Assembly (NCBI RefSeq): GCF_036014115.1
Contig: NZ_CP107913.1
Location: forward strand, 4,697,001 to 4,761,000
Source of the DNA: Streptomyces sp. NBC_00448
GTDB taxonomy: Bacteria; Actinomycetota; Actinomycetes; Streptomycetales; Streptomycetaceae
Length of the DNA: 64,000 nucleotides
Direction of reading: 5' to 3'
The number at the start of each line of letters is the position of its first letter. The stretch's first letter is position 1. The notes below the pieces were generated by a model that worked only from the letters and a program-made list of their open reading frames with translations, did not search any database and was not told the origin of the DNA. The translations under genes and the position numbers were made by a program. Shown here piece after piece: positions 24,571 through 32,136 of the stretch.

Positions 24571-25764
24571 TCAGCTGGCGGCCTCCTCGATCTCCTGGGC
24601 CGCGGCCGTGGCGCTCTTGGCCTGGGCCAGCGCGGTCCCGAGGGTGCGGGCCGCGGCGCGCAACCGCACGTCGCCGACCGCGCGGCTCACCGCGTCGCCG
24701 GGCGCCGGGTGCACGGGCAGTTCCGCCGCGACCCCGGCGCGCAGGCACGCCGCGCCGAGCAGCCGCTGCTCACCGCCGTTCGGCCGCAGCAGCAACGGCC
24801 GTGCGTGCAGCAGCGCGCCGAGCACCGGAGCGCTGGTCCCGTTGCTGACGACGGCCTCGGCCCGCGCCAGCAGATCGCCCATCCGCGGCCGGCGGACCGT
24901 GACGACATCGGACCCGGGCGCGGGCGCACGCGTGCTGGTGCGGGCCAGCTCCACGACGGCCTGGTGGCCGGTGCCGGTGAAGGCGGCGTCGATCCAGCGC
25001 CACAGGCTCTCGCCGCCGAACGTGCGCCCCAAGTGGACGTAGACCAGCGGCTTTCCGACCCGGTCCAGGTGGTCCGCGAGGGCGTCGTCGGCGGAGTGCG
25101 GCGAGGCGCCGGCGGAGGGTGGGTCGTCGTCGGAGGACGGCTCCCACCACAGCGGGCCGACGTGCCGTACGCCCCGCGGCAGCACCGCTCCCGGCAGTTC
25201 GAGGCCGGGGTGCCCGCGCAGCAGGAACGCCCGGCCGATCAACTGCCCTGCGCGGTCGTTGGGTTGCGGTGTGCGCAGCCCCAACCGGTCGCGCAGCGCC
25301 TGGTGGTGCTTGAGGGTCTCGGCCAGCCGCCAACGCCGATCCTCCGCGTCCGAGTCGGCGTCCGAGTCGGCCGCGTCCCCGTTCACCGCCGGGCCCGCGT
25401 ACGGCCACAGGTGGCAGGTCAGGCCGAGCACGACCACCGGCAGGTCCAGGACCTCGGCGGCCAGCAGCGCACCGGGACACAGCACGGAGGTCACCACGAC
25501 ATCGGGCCGCAGCGCCCGCGCCGCGTCCCGCACCACCCGGTACTGGGACTCGCCGTCCCGGAACCAGCGGCTCACGTCGAAGGCGTACGGCTCCCGCTCC
25601 GTCGCCGCGGGCAGGACCGCGATCCCGGCGGCGGCAGCCGCTCGTCCCGCCGCGCCCGCGGCGAACAGCGTGACGTCGTGCCCGCGACGGTGCAGCTCCA
25701 GGGCCGCCGCCGTCGCCGGGTGCAGGAAGCCGCCGCTGCTCAGCGGGCACAGCAGGACCTTCAC
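24571..25764 (-). CDS. Glycosyltransferase, GT-B fold (UGT/MGT-like, family 1)
   Basis: A 397-residue GT-B enzyme. The N-terminal domain starts KVLLCPLSSGGFLHPATAAA and RRGHDVTLFAAG, as in macrolide and glycopeptide glycosyltransferases. The C-terminal domain has KPLVYVHLGRTFGGESLW and the nucleotide-sugar region RPRMGDLLARAEAVVSNGTS followed by LLRPNGGEQRLLGAACLRAG. The usual His of the HGGxGT motif is replaced (SNGTSAPVLG), so the donor site is atypical. GTG 25764 overlaps the stop of the radical SAM gene (GTGA): the two enzymes are translationally coupled, a strong sign that the radical-SAM-modified peptide is glycosylated. Mycofactocin also pairs a radical SAM enzyme with a glycosyltransferase, but that one is of another type. 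Confidence 0.85.
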   Translation of the reverse strand: MKVLLCPLSSGGFLHPATAAALELHRRGHDVTLFAAGAAGRAAAAAGIAVLPAATEREPYAFDVSRWFRDGESQYRVVRDAARALRPDVVVTSVLCPGALLAAEVLDLPVVVLGLTCHLWPYAGPAVNGDAADSDADSDAEDRRWRLAETLKHHQALRDRLGLRTPQPNDRAGQLIGRAFLLRGHPGLELPGAVLPRGVRHVGPLWWEPSSDDDPPSAGASPHSADDALADHLDRVGKPLVYVHLGRTFGGESLWRWIDAAFTGTGHQAVVELARTSTRAPAPGSDVVTVRRPRMGDLLARAEAVVSNGTSAPVLGALLHARPLLLRPNGGEQRLLGAACLRAGVAAELPVHPAPGDAVSRAVGDVRLRAAARTLGTALAQAKSATAAAQEIEEAAS

Positions 25765-27002
25765 GAGCCGGTCACCGCCAGGGACCCGGGCCCGGACCGT
25801 GCGCCGACTCCGTTCGCGGCCGGGGACGTTGTCGGTGCGGCGGTCGCCGCCGCCGCGGCGGTTCGGCGCCTGTGGTCGCGCAGCAGTTCCAGCAGGCCGA
25901 CCGTCAGCGCGTCGTCGAACGCCCGCGACTGCGCGGCCGTCGTGGCGCTGACCGCGAACTCGCCGCAGCTCACCCACCGGTCGGCCGGGTACTCCCGGTA
26001 GCCGTCGTCCACGCTGCCGACTTCGTATCCCGGCTTGCCGATCGTCTCCCAGCAGCTGTACAGCGTGCCGTCGGCGTTGATCACCGCGCCGGTGCCGCCG
26101 TCGCGTTCGCCGCAGAAGCCGCAGGCGCTGCCGCCCGGCCAGCCCACGGTGAACCCGAGCTCCAGGGCGTCCGCGTAGGCGCGCAGCAGCACCTCGACGT
26201 CGTCCGCCGAGCGCTTCATCACCGGGTCGAACATGCCCTCGTAGTTGAGCACCGGGGCGATGTCGAAGGTGCAGCGCGCCGGGTCGATCCGGCCGACGAG
26301 GTCGGCGACGAGGCCGCCGAGCAACGGCAGCCCCTCGGCGGTGGTGTTGAGGCGCAGCGACAGCCGCAGGCCGGTGGCCTCCTGCACGGCGGCGCAGTTG
26401 TCCAGCACCTTGTCGAAGGTGCCGCGTCCGGACCGGGTGAAGCGGGTGCTGTCGTGCAGCTCGCGCGGCCCGTCCAGGGTGATCTGAGCCGAACGCAGCC
26501 CGGCCTCCTCCAGCCGGCGCGCGGTCCGGGGCGTCAGCAGGACGCCGTTGCTGACCATGGAGGCGGTCAGCGGGGCCAACCGGGAGAGCCGGGTGAGCAG
26601 TTCGGTGCACCCCCAGCGGTTGAGCAGCGGCTCGCCGCCGAACAGCAGCACGAACAGCCGGTCGAGTCCGGTGGCGCGCAGGCGGGGTTCGGTGAAGGCC
26701 ACGATCTTGTCGATCATCGGGCCGTCGAGCACCTCGCGCGGGATGCGCGGCGGGTCGAAGCGGCCGGGCCGGGCGGCCTCGGTGTTCTGGAAGCAGTACG
26801 GGCAACCGAGGTTGCAGGCGGTCGAGGTGACCACGGTGAGGCTGTAGCGGGCGGTCGGCTTGGGCTGCTCGACGCCGAACCGCTCCAACTCGGCCTGTCC
26901 TTCGGCGGTCAGCCGCCCGCCGTCGTGGAACCGCTTCGGCATGAGCACGGTGGAGCCGGGACCGAGGTACCAGACACCGGACTTTCCTTCGAGGACTCTC
27001 AT
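25761..27002 (-). CDS. Radical SAM/SPASM peptide maturase
   Basis: A 413-residue protein. CNLGCPYC (C63, C67, C70) binds the SAM-cleaving 4Fe-4S cluster; FGGEPLLN at 121-128 is the GGEP SAM-binding motif. A C-terminal Cys set (C294, C297, C317, C346) fits a SPASM/Twitch auxiliary-cluster domain of peptide-modifying enzymes (anSME, PqqE, MftC). The N-terminal extension of about 45 residues is too short for a full RiPP recognition element. The final 45 residues are low-complexity. The gene lies 228 bases downstream of the precursor peptide with repeated ICGVYDK cores and overlaps the glycosyltransferase gene (GTGA). Most likely it crosslinks or oxidises residues of that core. Confidence 0.93.
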   Translation of the reverse strand: MRVLEGKSGVWYLGPGSTVLMPKRFHDGGRLTAEGQAELERFGVEQPKPTARYSLTVVTSTACNLGCPYCFQNTEAARPGRFDPPRIPREVLDGPMIDKIVAFTEPRLRATGLDRLFVLLFGGEPLLNRWGCTELLTRLSRLAPLTASMVSNGVLLTPRTARRLEEAGLRSAQITLDGPRELHDSTRFTRSGRGTFDKVLDNCAAVQEATGLRLSLRLNTTAEGLPLLGGLVADLVGRIDPARCTFDIAPVLNYEGMFDPVMKRSADDVEVLLRAYADALELGFTVGWPGGSACGFCGERDGGTGAVINADGTLYSCWETIGKPGYEVGSVDDGYREYPADRWVSCGEFAVSATTAAQSRAFDDALTVGLLELLRDHRRRTAAAAATAAPTTSPAANGVGARSGPGSLAVTGS

Positions 27003-27230
27003 CGTTCGCCGTGGGCTTCCTGTCGAGGGGCGTGACGGGCGGGGCTGACGGGCGGGACGAAGGTCCCGGACGAGGGGCCGAGGGGCCTGACGAGGGGGCC
27101 GACGTGAGGGGTCCCGGACCGGGCGCGCGGCCTCGCGGCGACGCGCCGGTCCGGGCCCTCCGGGACCGGTGCCGTCAACGGCGGTGCGTCAACGGCGGTG
27201 CGGGCGCGCCGGCGCCCGCTCCCCTGTGGC

Positions 27231-27395
27231 TCAGGCGTTTTCCTTGTCGTACACGCCACAGATGACGCCGTCCGACGGCAGCTGCTCGGCGGAGTGGCCC
27301 TCGACGTCGTTGCCCAAGAGCGCGGGCGCGGCGTCCTTGTCGTACACGCCGCAGATGACCTCGACGCCCTCGAATTTCTCGGCCCCACCAGACAT
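27231..27395 (-). CDS. Putative RiPP precursor peptide with two ICGVYDK cores
   Basis: A 54-residue peptide: MSGGAEKFEGVEVICGVYDK, then DAAPALLGNDVEGHSAEQLP, then SDGVICGVYDKENA. The octamer VICGVYDK occurs twice (residues 13-20 and 44-51), each followed by an acidic residue. GGAGG five bases before ATG 27395 and a consensus promoter 57-85 bases upstream support strong expression. It is followed by the radical SAM/SPASM maturase. CGVY recalls the C-terminal CGVY of mycofactocin precursor MftA, whose Val-Tyr is the modified part; here the motif is followed by Asp-Lys and is duplicated. The peptide resembles the neighbouring 47-residue peptide at its E(K/R)F(E/D)G leader, CxxY and VE(G/A)HSA(E/D) motifs. 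Confidence 0.85.
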   Translation of the reverse strand: MSGGAEKFEGVEVICGVYDKDAAPALLGNDVEGHSAEQLPSDGVICGVYDKENA

Positions 27396-27451
27396 GAATT
27401 CCTCCAGGGAAGTAAAGGTGTTTTCGGGGTGCTGAGCGCCCCCGATTTCCG

Positions 27452-27480
27452 AGATTACGGCAGCCCCACCACGGTGTCAA
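27452..27480 (-). promoter_or_regulatory. Consensus housekeeping promoter of precursor peptide/radical SAM unit
   Basis: On the minus strand TTGACA (27480-27475) and TAATCT (27457-27452) are separated by exactly 17 bases, near-consensus for HrdB-type promoters, which is rare in such GC-rich DNA. Transcription would start about 50 bases before ATG 27395. A small hairpin (CGGGG ... CCCCG) lies in the leader. Confidence 0.75.
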
Positions 27481-27674
27481 TAAGTCGATTCCCCTTGTGC
27501 TTCGCCGCATTTTCCGACCTCCCGCCGTAAAACAGCAAGAGGAATTCCGACTCCGAACATCCCACCGTGAAATGTGATGTGAATTTCCCGAGGAAACGGC
27601 AAAAGAGCAGGCCAGAGCCAGCAAAGAGCCCACTTCCCGAGTACTCCGCGAGTGACGATCCGCTTTCTGCGGAG

Positions 27675-27818
27675 CTATTCCGCGGCTTCTCCCGATTCGC
27701 CGGGATCGTCGGCGCCGACGTCCGCGGAATGCGCCTCGACCTCCATCAGAACGGGGTCGACATAGAGCGGGCACAGCGCGGACGACATACCGTCGAACCG
27801 CTCCGGATCATCCTGCAT
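27675..27818 (-). CDS. Second putative RiPP precursor peptide (ALCPLY core)
   Basis: A 47-residue acidic peptide: MQDDPERFDGMSSALCPLYV followed by DPVLMEVEAHSADVGADD and PGESGEAAE. GAGGAGGAATTC directly before ATG 27818 is an excellent ribosome-binding site, nearly identical to that of the repeated-core peptide downstream. It aligns with that peptide over ERFDG/EKFEG, LCPLY/ICGVY and VEAHSAD/VEGHSAE, so the two look paralogous. It has a single C-x-x-Y core and an acidic C-terminal tail in place of the second repeat. It follows the GAF gene by 55 bases and is probably in the protease-GAF transcript. Alternatively it could be a regulatory or immunity peptide. Confidence 0.7.
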   Translation of the reverse strand: MQDDPERFDGMSSALCPLYVDPVLMEVEAHSADVGADDPGESGEAAE

Positions 27819-27873
27819 GAATTCCTCCTCGTAGCTGTGGGGTGCGTGGAGGTGCGTGTGCCGAACAGGGTTC

Positions 27874-28623
27874 CTACGGTGCCCGGCCGGTTTCCGGGTC
27901 CGGGGTCGGGTCCGGGGTCGGGCCAGGGGTCGGGCCACGGGGCGGACCGGCCGTCGGGTCCAGGAGGTCGGCGAGCGCGGCGAGCAGCGCGTGGCCGGCG
28001 TCGGCACGCCCGCCGGTGGCTCCGGCGAGGGCGGACCTGATCCGGTCGAGGGGTTCGGCGGTGGGCCGGGACTCCGTGGCCCGGCCGGTGTCCGTACCGG
28101 CCCCCGTGGCCGAACCGGCGTCCCCCGTAAGCCCCGTACCGGCCGTGCGCCGGTGGGTCAGCAGCAGCGCCAGCGCGGCCGTGCTCTGGTGGGCGAGTTC
28201 GGAGAGCAGGTCCATGGCGTCCAGGTCGCCGACGCCGTCGGTCTTCGGGTCGAGCACTTCGAGCACCCCGATGATCTCGCCCGCGTGCTCCATCGGGACG
28301 GCCATCAGGACGTCGGGCACCAGGCCCGTGCTGAGCGCGAAGTCGCGGTCGAACCGGTCGTCGTCGGCGACGCCTCGTACGATCACGGTCTCGCCCGTGG
28401 CCGCCACCCAGCCCGCGATGCCCTGCCCCGCGGGGATCGCCGCGCCCACCAGCCGGTCCTCGCCCACGCCCGAGGACGCCTCGAAGACCAGCAGGCCCTG
28501 GTCCTCGTCGCGCAGGAAGACCGAGGCCGCGGCGGCGGAGAAGGACAGCCGGGCCAGCCGTACCGTCGACCGCAGGATCTCGTCGTACGACGGCGACTGT
28601 GCTGCGCGCTGCGGACCGCTCAT
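27874..28623 (-). CDS. GAF-domain protein
   Basis: A 249-residue soluble protein. Residues about 15-165 form a GAF domain: RLARLSFSAAAASVFLRDED, GAAIPAGQGIAGWVAATGET, VIVRGVADDDRFD and MAVPMEHAGEIIGVLEVLD. GAF domains bind small ligands, and no output domain is attached. The C-terminal 60 residues are low-complexity, ending in a PTPGPTPDPTPDP repeat. The ATG overlaps the stop of the subtilase gene (ATGA). Placed between a protease and precursor peptides, it may sense a ligand and control the protease or processing; that is inference. Confidence 0.82.
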   Translation of the reverse strand: MSGPQRAAQSPSYDEILRSTVRLARLSFSAAAASVFLRDEDQGLLVFEASSGVGEDRLVGAAIPAGQGIAGWVAATGETVIVRGVADDDRFDRDFALSTGLVPDVLMAVPMEHAGEIIGVLEVLDPKTDGVGDLDAMDLLSELAHQSTAALALLLTHRRTAGTGLTGDAGSATGAGTDTGRATESRPTAEPLDRIRSALAGATGGRADAGHALLAALADLLDPTAGPPRGPTPGPTPDPTPDPETGRAP

Positions 28624-29588
28624 CCCTGGCTCCTCCTCAGATTCCCCGCGGTGGCGGTCAGGACGTGGCGCAACTCGGGTGTGCGGAAGCGCGGATGGCG
28701 CTCCAGGATGCGCGCGCACAGGCCCGTCACGTGCGGGGCGGCGAAGCTGTTGCCGGACACCACCCGCTTGCCGCCGCCCGGCCAGGGCGCCTCGACGGCC
28801 ACGCCCCGCGCGAACAGGTCGACCGGCGGGTCCGGGTTGGCCTCCACGTACTCCGGGTCCGGCTCGGCGTGCGCGCCCACGGACAGCACCGAGGGGAAGC
28901 GCCACGGATAGCTGTCCACCGGGCTGTTGTGCGCGGCCGACACCAGCGTCACGCCCGCGAAGTACGCCGCGTCCGCCAGGTCGTGCAGCCGCTCCTTGTG
29001 CTCCTCGCGGCGCGTGGACAGGCTGACGTTGACGACGGCGAACCGCCGTTCCACCGCCCATTCCAGCGCCCGGACCAGCGCCTCGCCGCTGCCCCGCAGA
29101 CCCGACCCGAGGATGCGGACGCTGGTCAGCTCGCACTCCGGCGCCAGCGAGCGGATGATGCCGGCGCAGGCCGTACCGTGGCCGGCCAGGTCACCCGCGG
29201 TGTCCGGGACCACGTCCCAACGCGCCCCCGGCGCAGGCGTGTCGGGCTCTGCCACGTACGACTCGGCGCTGCCGCCGATCGCCGGATGCGAGCTGTCCAC
29301 GCCGCTGTCGATCACGCACACCCGCACCCCGCGCCCGGTCGCGCCGCCCCAGGCCCAGCCGCGCTCCACCGGCTGCGCCGCGGCCACCCGGGACACGTCC
29401 ATCGCGCCGCCCACCGAGGCGTGCGCGAAGCGAATCCGCTGCCGGGCCACCACCCGCGCGTGGGCCGATAGCTCCGCGGGCGACGCGTCGGCAGCCCCTT
29501 CGCGCGCCGCTTCAGGCACTCCGGCCGGCGGCTTGCCCGGGGTCGTCCCATGCGGCGGCCCGCCCGCTTCACCAGGCTCGGAAGCCAT
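28620..29588 (-). CDS. Subtilisin-like (S8) serine protease without signal peptide
   Basis: A 322-residue S8 peptidase. The triad is D94 (VCVIDSGVDSSHPAIGG), H137 (LAGHGTACAGIIRSL) and S281 (VVSGNSFAAPHVTGL), with oxyanion N221 (SAAHNSPVDSY). The first 60 residues are Pro/Ala/Gly/Glu-rich and are not a signal peptide, so the enzyme is probably cytoplasmic, like proteases in other RiPP pathways that cut leader from core. ATG 29588 follows GGAAGGGG. It heads the operon protease-GAF-precursor peptide and is a candidate for releasing the modified C-x-x-Y cores. Upstream at about 29630-29690 is a degenerate GTGTGC/CGTGC repeat. Confidence 0.9.
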   Translation of the reverse strand: MASEPGEAGGPPHGTTPGKPPAGVPEAAREGAADASPAELSAHARVVARQRIRFAHASVGGAMDVSRVAAAQPVERGWAWGGATGRGVRVCVIDSGVDSSHPAIGGSAESYVAEPDTPAPGARWDVVPDTAGDLAGHGTACAGIIRSLAPECELTSVRILGSGLRGSGEALVRALEWAVERRFAVVNVSLSTRREEHKERLHDLADAAYFAGVTLVSAAHNSPVDSYPWRFPSVLSVGAHAEPDPEYVEANPDPPVDLFARGVAVEAPWPGGGKRVVSGNSFAAPHVTGLCARILERHPRFRTPELRHVLTATAGNLRRSQG

Positions 29589-29862
29589 GGGCCGCCCCTT
29601 CCACAGCGCCTCGACGGTGCTCCTGCGTGTCCTGTGTGTGCCGTGTGCCGTGTGCGGTGTGTGCGTCGTGCGGGTCGTTCGGGTCGTGCGCATCCCGGAG
29701 GCCCAGTCTTCGCGGCCGCGGTTCGGCGGTGGCTGGTATCCGGTTCACATCCGGTTAACCCGCAGCTCCGCGCCTCGCCCGCGCCGGATGTACGGGGAAC
29801 GGCGGGCCGGTGACGCTTTGGCGATCGGGGCAACGAAGGGGCGGCCGGGCGGTCGTACACCC

Positions 29863-32016
29863 GTGAGCAACTTTTCCCCGGCCACCGAGCAGCGGCGCCG
29901 AGCGCGCGAGACCCGGAGCGACTCCCGAAACGGCTCCCCCAGCGGCACCCCACCCGCGCGGAAGGCCCTGCGCGGGGACATCCAGGGGCTGCGGGCCGTC
30001 GCCGTCGTGCTCGTGGTGCTCTCGCACGCCGGAGTGCGGCACGTCGCGGGCGGATACGTCGGCGTGGACGTCTTCTTCGTGGTGTCGGGCTTCGTGATCA
30101 CCTCGGCGCTGCTGCGCGAACTGTCCTCGACCGGCGGCCTGTCCATACCCGCGTTCTACGGGCGCCGGATGACGCGGCTGCTGCCCGCCTCCTCGCTCGT
30201 GGTGGTCGCCACCCTCGCCGGGAGCCGGCTCTACCTGTACAAGGCCCGGTTCGGGCAGTACGTCGCGGACGCGCTGAGCAGTTCGCTGTACGCGGTGAAC
30301 ATCCGGATGGCGGCGACCGGCACGGACTACCTGGCGCAGAACAGCCCGCCCTCGCCGTTCCAGCACTTCTGGTCGCTGGCCGTGGAGGAGCAGTTCTACC
30401 TGGTGTGGCCGCTCCTGCTGCTGGCCGGCTGGAAGCTGGCCCGCCGGTTCGCGCTGCCGCCGGCCGTGCTGGCGATACCCCTGGGGGCGCTCTGCCTGGT
30501 GTCGCTGTGGTGGAGCGCGACGACCACCGCGGACTCGCCGTCGTGGGCGTACTTCGGCCCGCAGACGCGGGGTTGGGAGCTCGGCGCGGGCGCCCTGGTG
30601 GCGCTTACGACCGGCCGGCTGGAGCGGCTGCCGTGGTGGGTGGCGGCGCCGGCGTCGTGGGCGGGCCTGGCGGGAATCGGCTACGCGGCCGTCCGGTTCG
30701 ACGACGCGACGGTCTTCCCCGGCAGCCGCGCCCTGTTGCCGGTGCTGGCCGCCGTCGCGGTGGTCGGCGGCGGGTGCGCGGCGGGACGGGCCGGCGCGGG
30801 GGCGCTGCTGGGGCTGCGCCCGGCGACGTGGCTGGGCGGTCTCTCGTACGGCTGGTACCTGTGGCACTGGCCGCTGCTGGTGATCGGCCCCGCCGCGCTG
30901 CACCGATCCGGGTCCGTCCGCCTGGCGCTGGCGCTGTCGGCGGTCGCGCTGCTCCTGGCCTGGGTGACGATGCGGCTGGTGGAGAACCCGGTGCGCTTCC
31001 ACCGGGCACTGCGCGCCCGCCCCCGCCGGTCGCTGGCGGTCGGGCTCGGGATCACCGCGGGCACCGTGGCGGTGTCGCTGGTGGCGCAGCTCTTCCCGCC
31101 GGCGATCGCCACCCGCGGGCACGCGCCCTCGCTCGCCGGCACGCTGGCGGCGGCGCCGGACCCCGAGGCGAGCCTGGCGCGGCTGCTGGCCGCGCCGAAC
31201 GACGCGCTGCCGAGCAACCTCACGCCGCGGTTGGAGCAGGTCACCTCGGTCCGGTCGCCCGTCTACCAGGACGACTGCCATGTCGGGTACGACGCGACCG
31301 AATCGCCGGAGTGCGCGTACGGGGACCTCGACTCGACGAAGGTGGTCGTGCTGTTCGGCGACTCGCACGCGGCGCAGTGGTTCGAGCCGATGGACCGGCT
31401 GGCGCGCGCGAACCACTGGAAGCTGGTGTCGCTGACCAAGGCGTCCTGCAAGGTGGCCGACGTGCCCGTCAAGCGGGGCAGCGGGACGTACACCTCCTGC
31501 GACACCTGGCGCGCCCACGCGCTGGCCAGGATCGCGCAGTCGCACCCCTGGCTGGTGGTCACCTCGTCCTCCGACTCGGCCACGCCCGCCGCCCGCGCGA
31601 AGGACCCGCTGCGGCAGTGGACCGACGGGTACGCCCGCACCTTCCGGACGTTGCGCGCCACCGGGGCCCGCGTGGTGGCCCTGCTGGACACGCCCTGGCC
31701 GAAGGGCGACCCGGTGGACTGCGCGGCGGCCCACCCGCTGGACCTTCGGCGGTGCGCGAACACCGTGGCGGGCTCGGCGAAGCAGCCGGTGGTCGCGGCC
31801 GCGGCCCGGGCGGCGGCCGGCGCCCAGGACGTCGGCGTCATCGACCCGCGCCCCTGGCTGTGCCCGAGCGCCGGCACCTGCCCGGTCGTCGCCGCCGACA
31901 CGTTCGTCTACCGCGACGACAGCCACATGGCCGAGGGCTACTCCCAGGCGCTGACCCCCGCGCTCGGGCGCCGCCTGTCGTCCCTGCTCGCCACGCCGCT
32001 GCGCACCGGCCCGTGA
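29863..32016 (+). CDS. Acyltransferase 3 / SGNH-domain membrane protein (OafA-like)
   Basis: A 717-residue protein. The N-terminal half is an acyltransferase-3 domain with about ten membrane helices: RGDIQGLRAVAVVLVVLSHA at the start, GGYVGVDVFFVVSGFVITSA, and FWSLAVEEQFYLVWPLLLL carrying the conserved SxAVEEQFYLxWP motif. The C-terminal 230 residues are an extracytoplasmic SGNH domain (VVVLFGDSHAAQWFEPM, final DDSHMAEGYSQ). Such proteins O-acetylate cell-surface polysaccharide or secreted products. GTG 29863 is chosen; an in-frame ATG at 29788 would add 25 residues. It diverges from the protease operon of the RiPP-like locus; a link to it is possible but unproven. Confidence 0.88.
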   Translation: MSNFSPATEQRRRARETRSDSRNGSPSGTPPARKALRGDIQGLRAVAVVLVVLSHAGVRHVAGGYVGVDVFFVVSGFVITSALLRELSSTGGLSIPAFYGRRMTRLLPASSLVVVATLAGSRLYLYKARFGQYVADALSSSLYAVNIRMAATGTDYLAQNSPPSPFQHFWSLAVEEQFYLVWPLLLLAGWKLARRFALPPAVLAIPLGALCLVSLWWSATTTADSPSWAYFGPQTRGWELGAGALVALTTGRLERLPWWVAAPASWAGLAGIGYAAVRFDDATVFPGSRALLPVLAAVAVVGGGCAAGRAGAGALLGLRPATWLGGLSYGWYLWHWPLLVIGPAALHRSGSVRLALALSAVALLLAWVTMRLVENPVRFHRALRARPRRSLAVGLGITAGTVAVSLVAQLFPPAIATRGHAPSLAGTLAAAPDPEASLARLLAAPNDALPSNLTPRLEQVTSVRSPVYQDDCHVGYDATESPECAYGDLDSTKVVVLFGDSHAAQWFEPMDRLARANHWKLVSLTKASCKVADVPVKRGSGTYTSCDTWRAHALARIAQSHPWLVVTSSSDSATPAARAKDPLRQWTDGYARTFRTLRATGARVVALLDTPWPKGDPVDCAAAHPLDLRRCANTVAGSAKQPVVAAAARAAAGAQDVGVIDPRPWLCPSAGTCPVVAADTFVYRDDSHMAEGYSQALTPALGRRLSSLLATPLRTGP

Positions 32017-32136
32017 ACGCGCGGACCTGGGAGCGCGCCCGCCCGCCCGCTGAAGTCCCCTCGTGCGCGGGCGTATACGGTCGCGCACCGGACGGGATAC
32101 GGGGACACCCGTCACCGAGCGGGAGGACGTGCGGAC

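Noticed and set aside
27231..27395. True mycofactocin precursor (MftA)
   Set aside because: CGVY is shared, but it is followed by Asp-Lys, occurs twice, and MftB, MftD, MftE and the mycofactocin glycosyltransferase are absent.
27675..28007. 110-residue frame including the second precursor peptide
   Set aside because: The upstream part overlaps the GAF gene end and is Arg/Pro-rich; the strong ribosome-binding site is at the internal ATG 27818.
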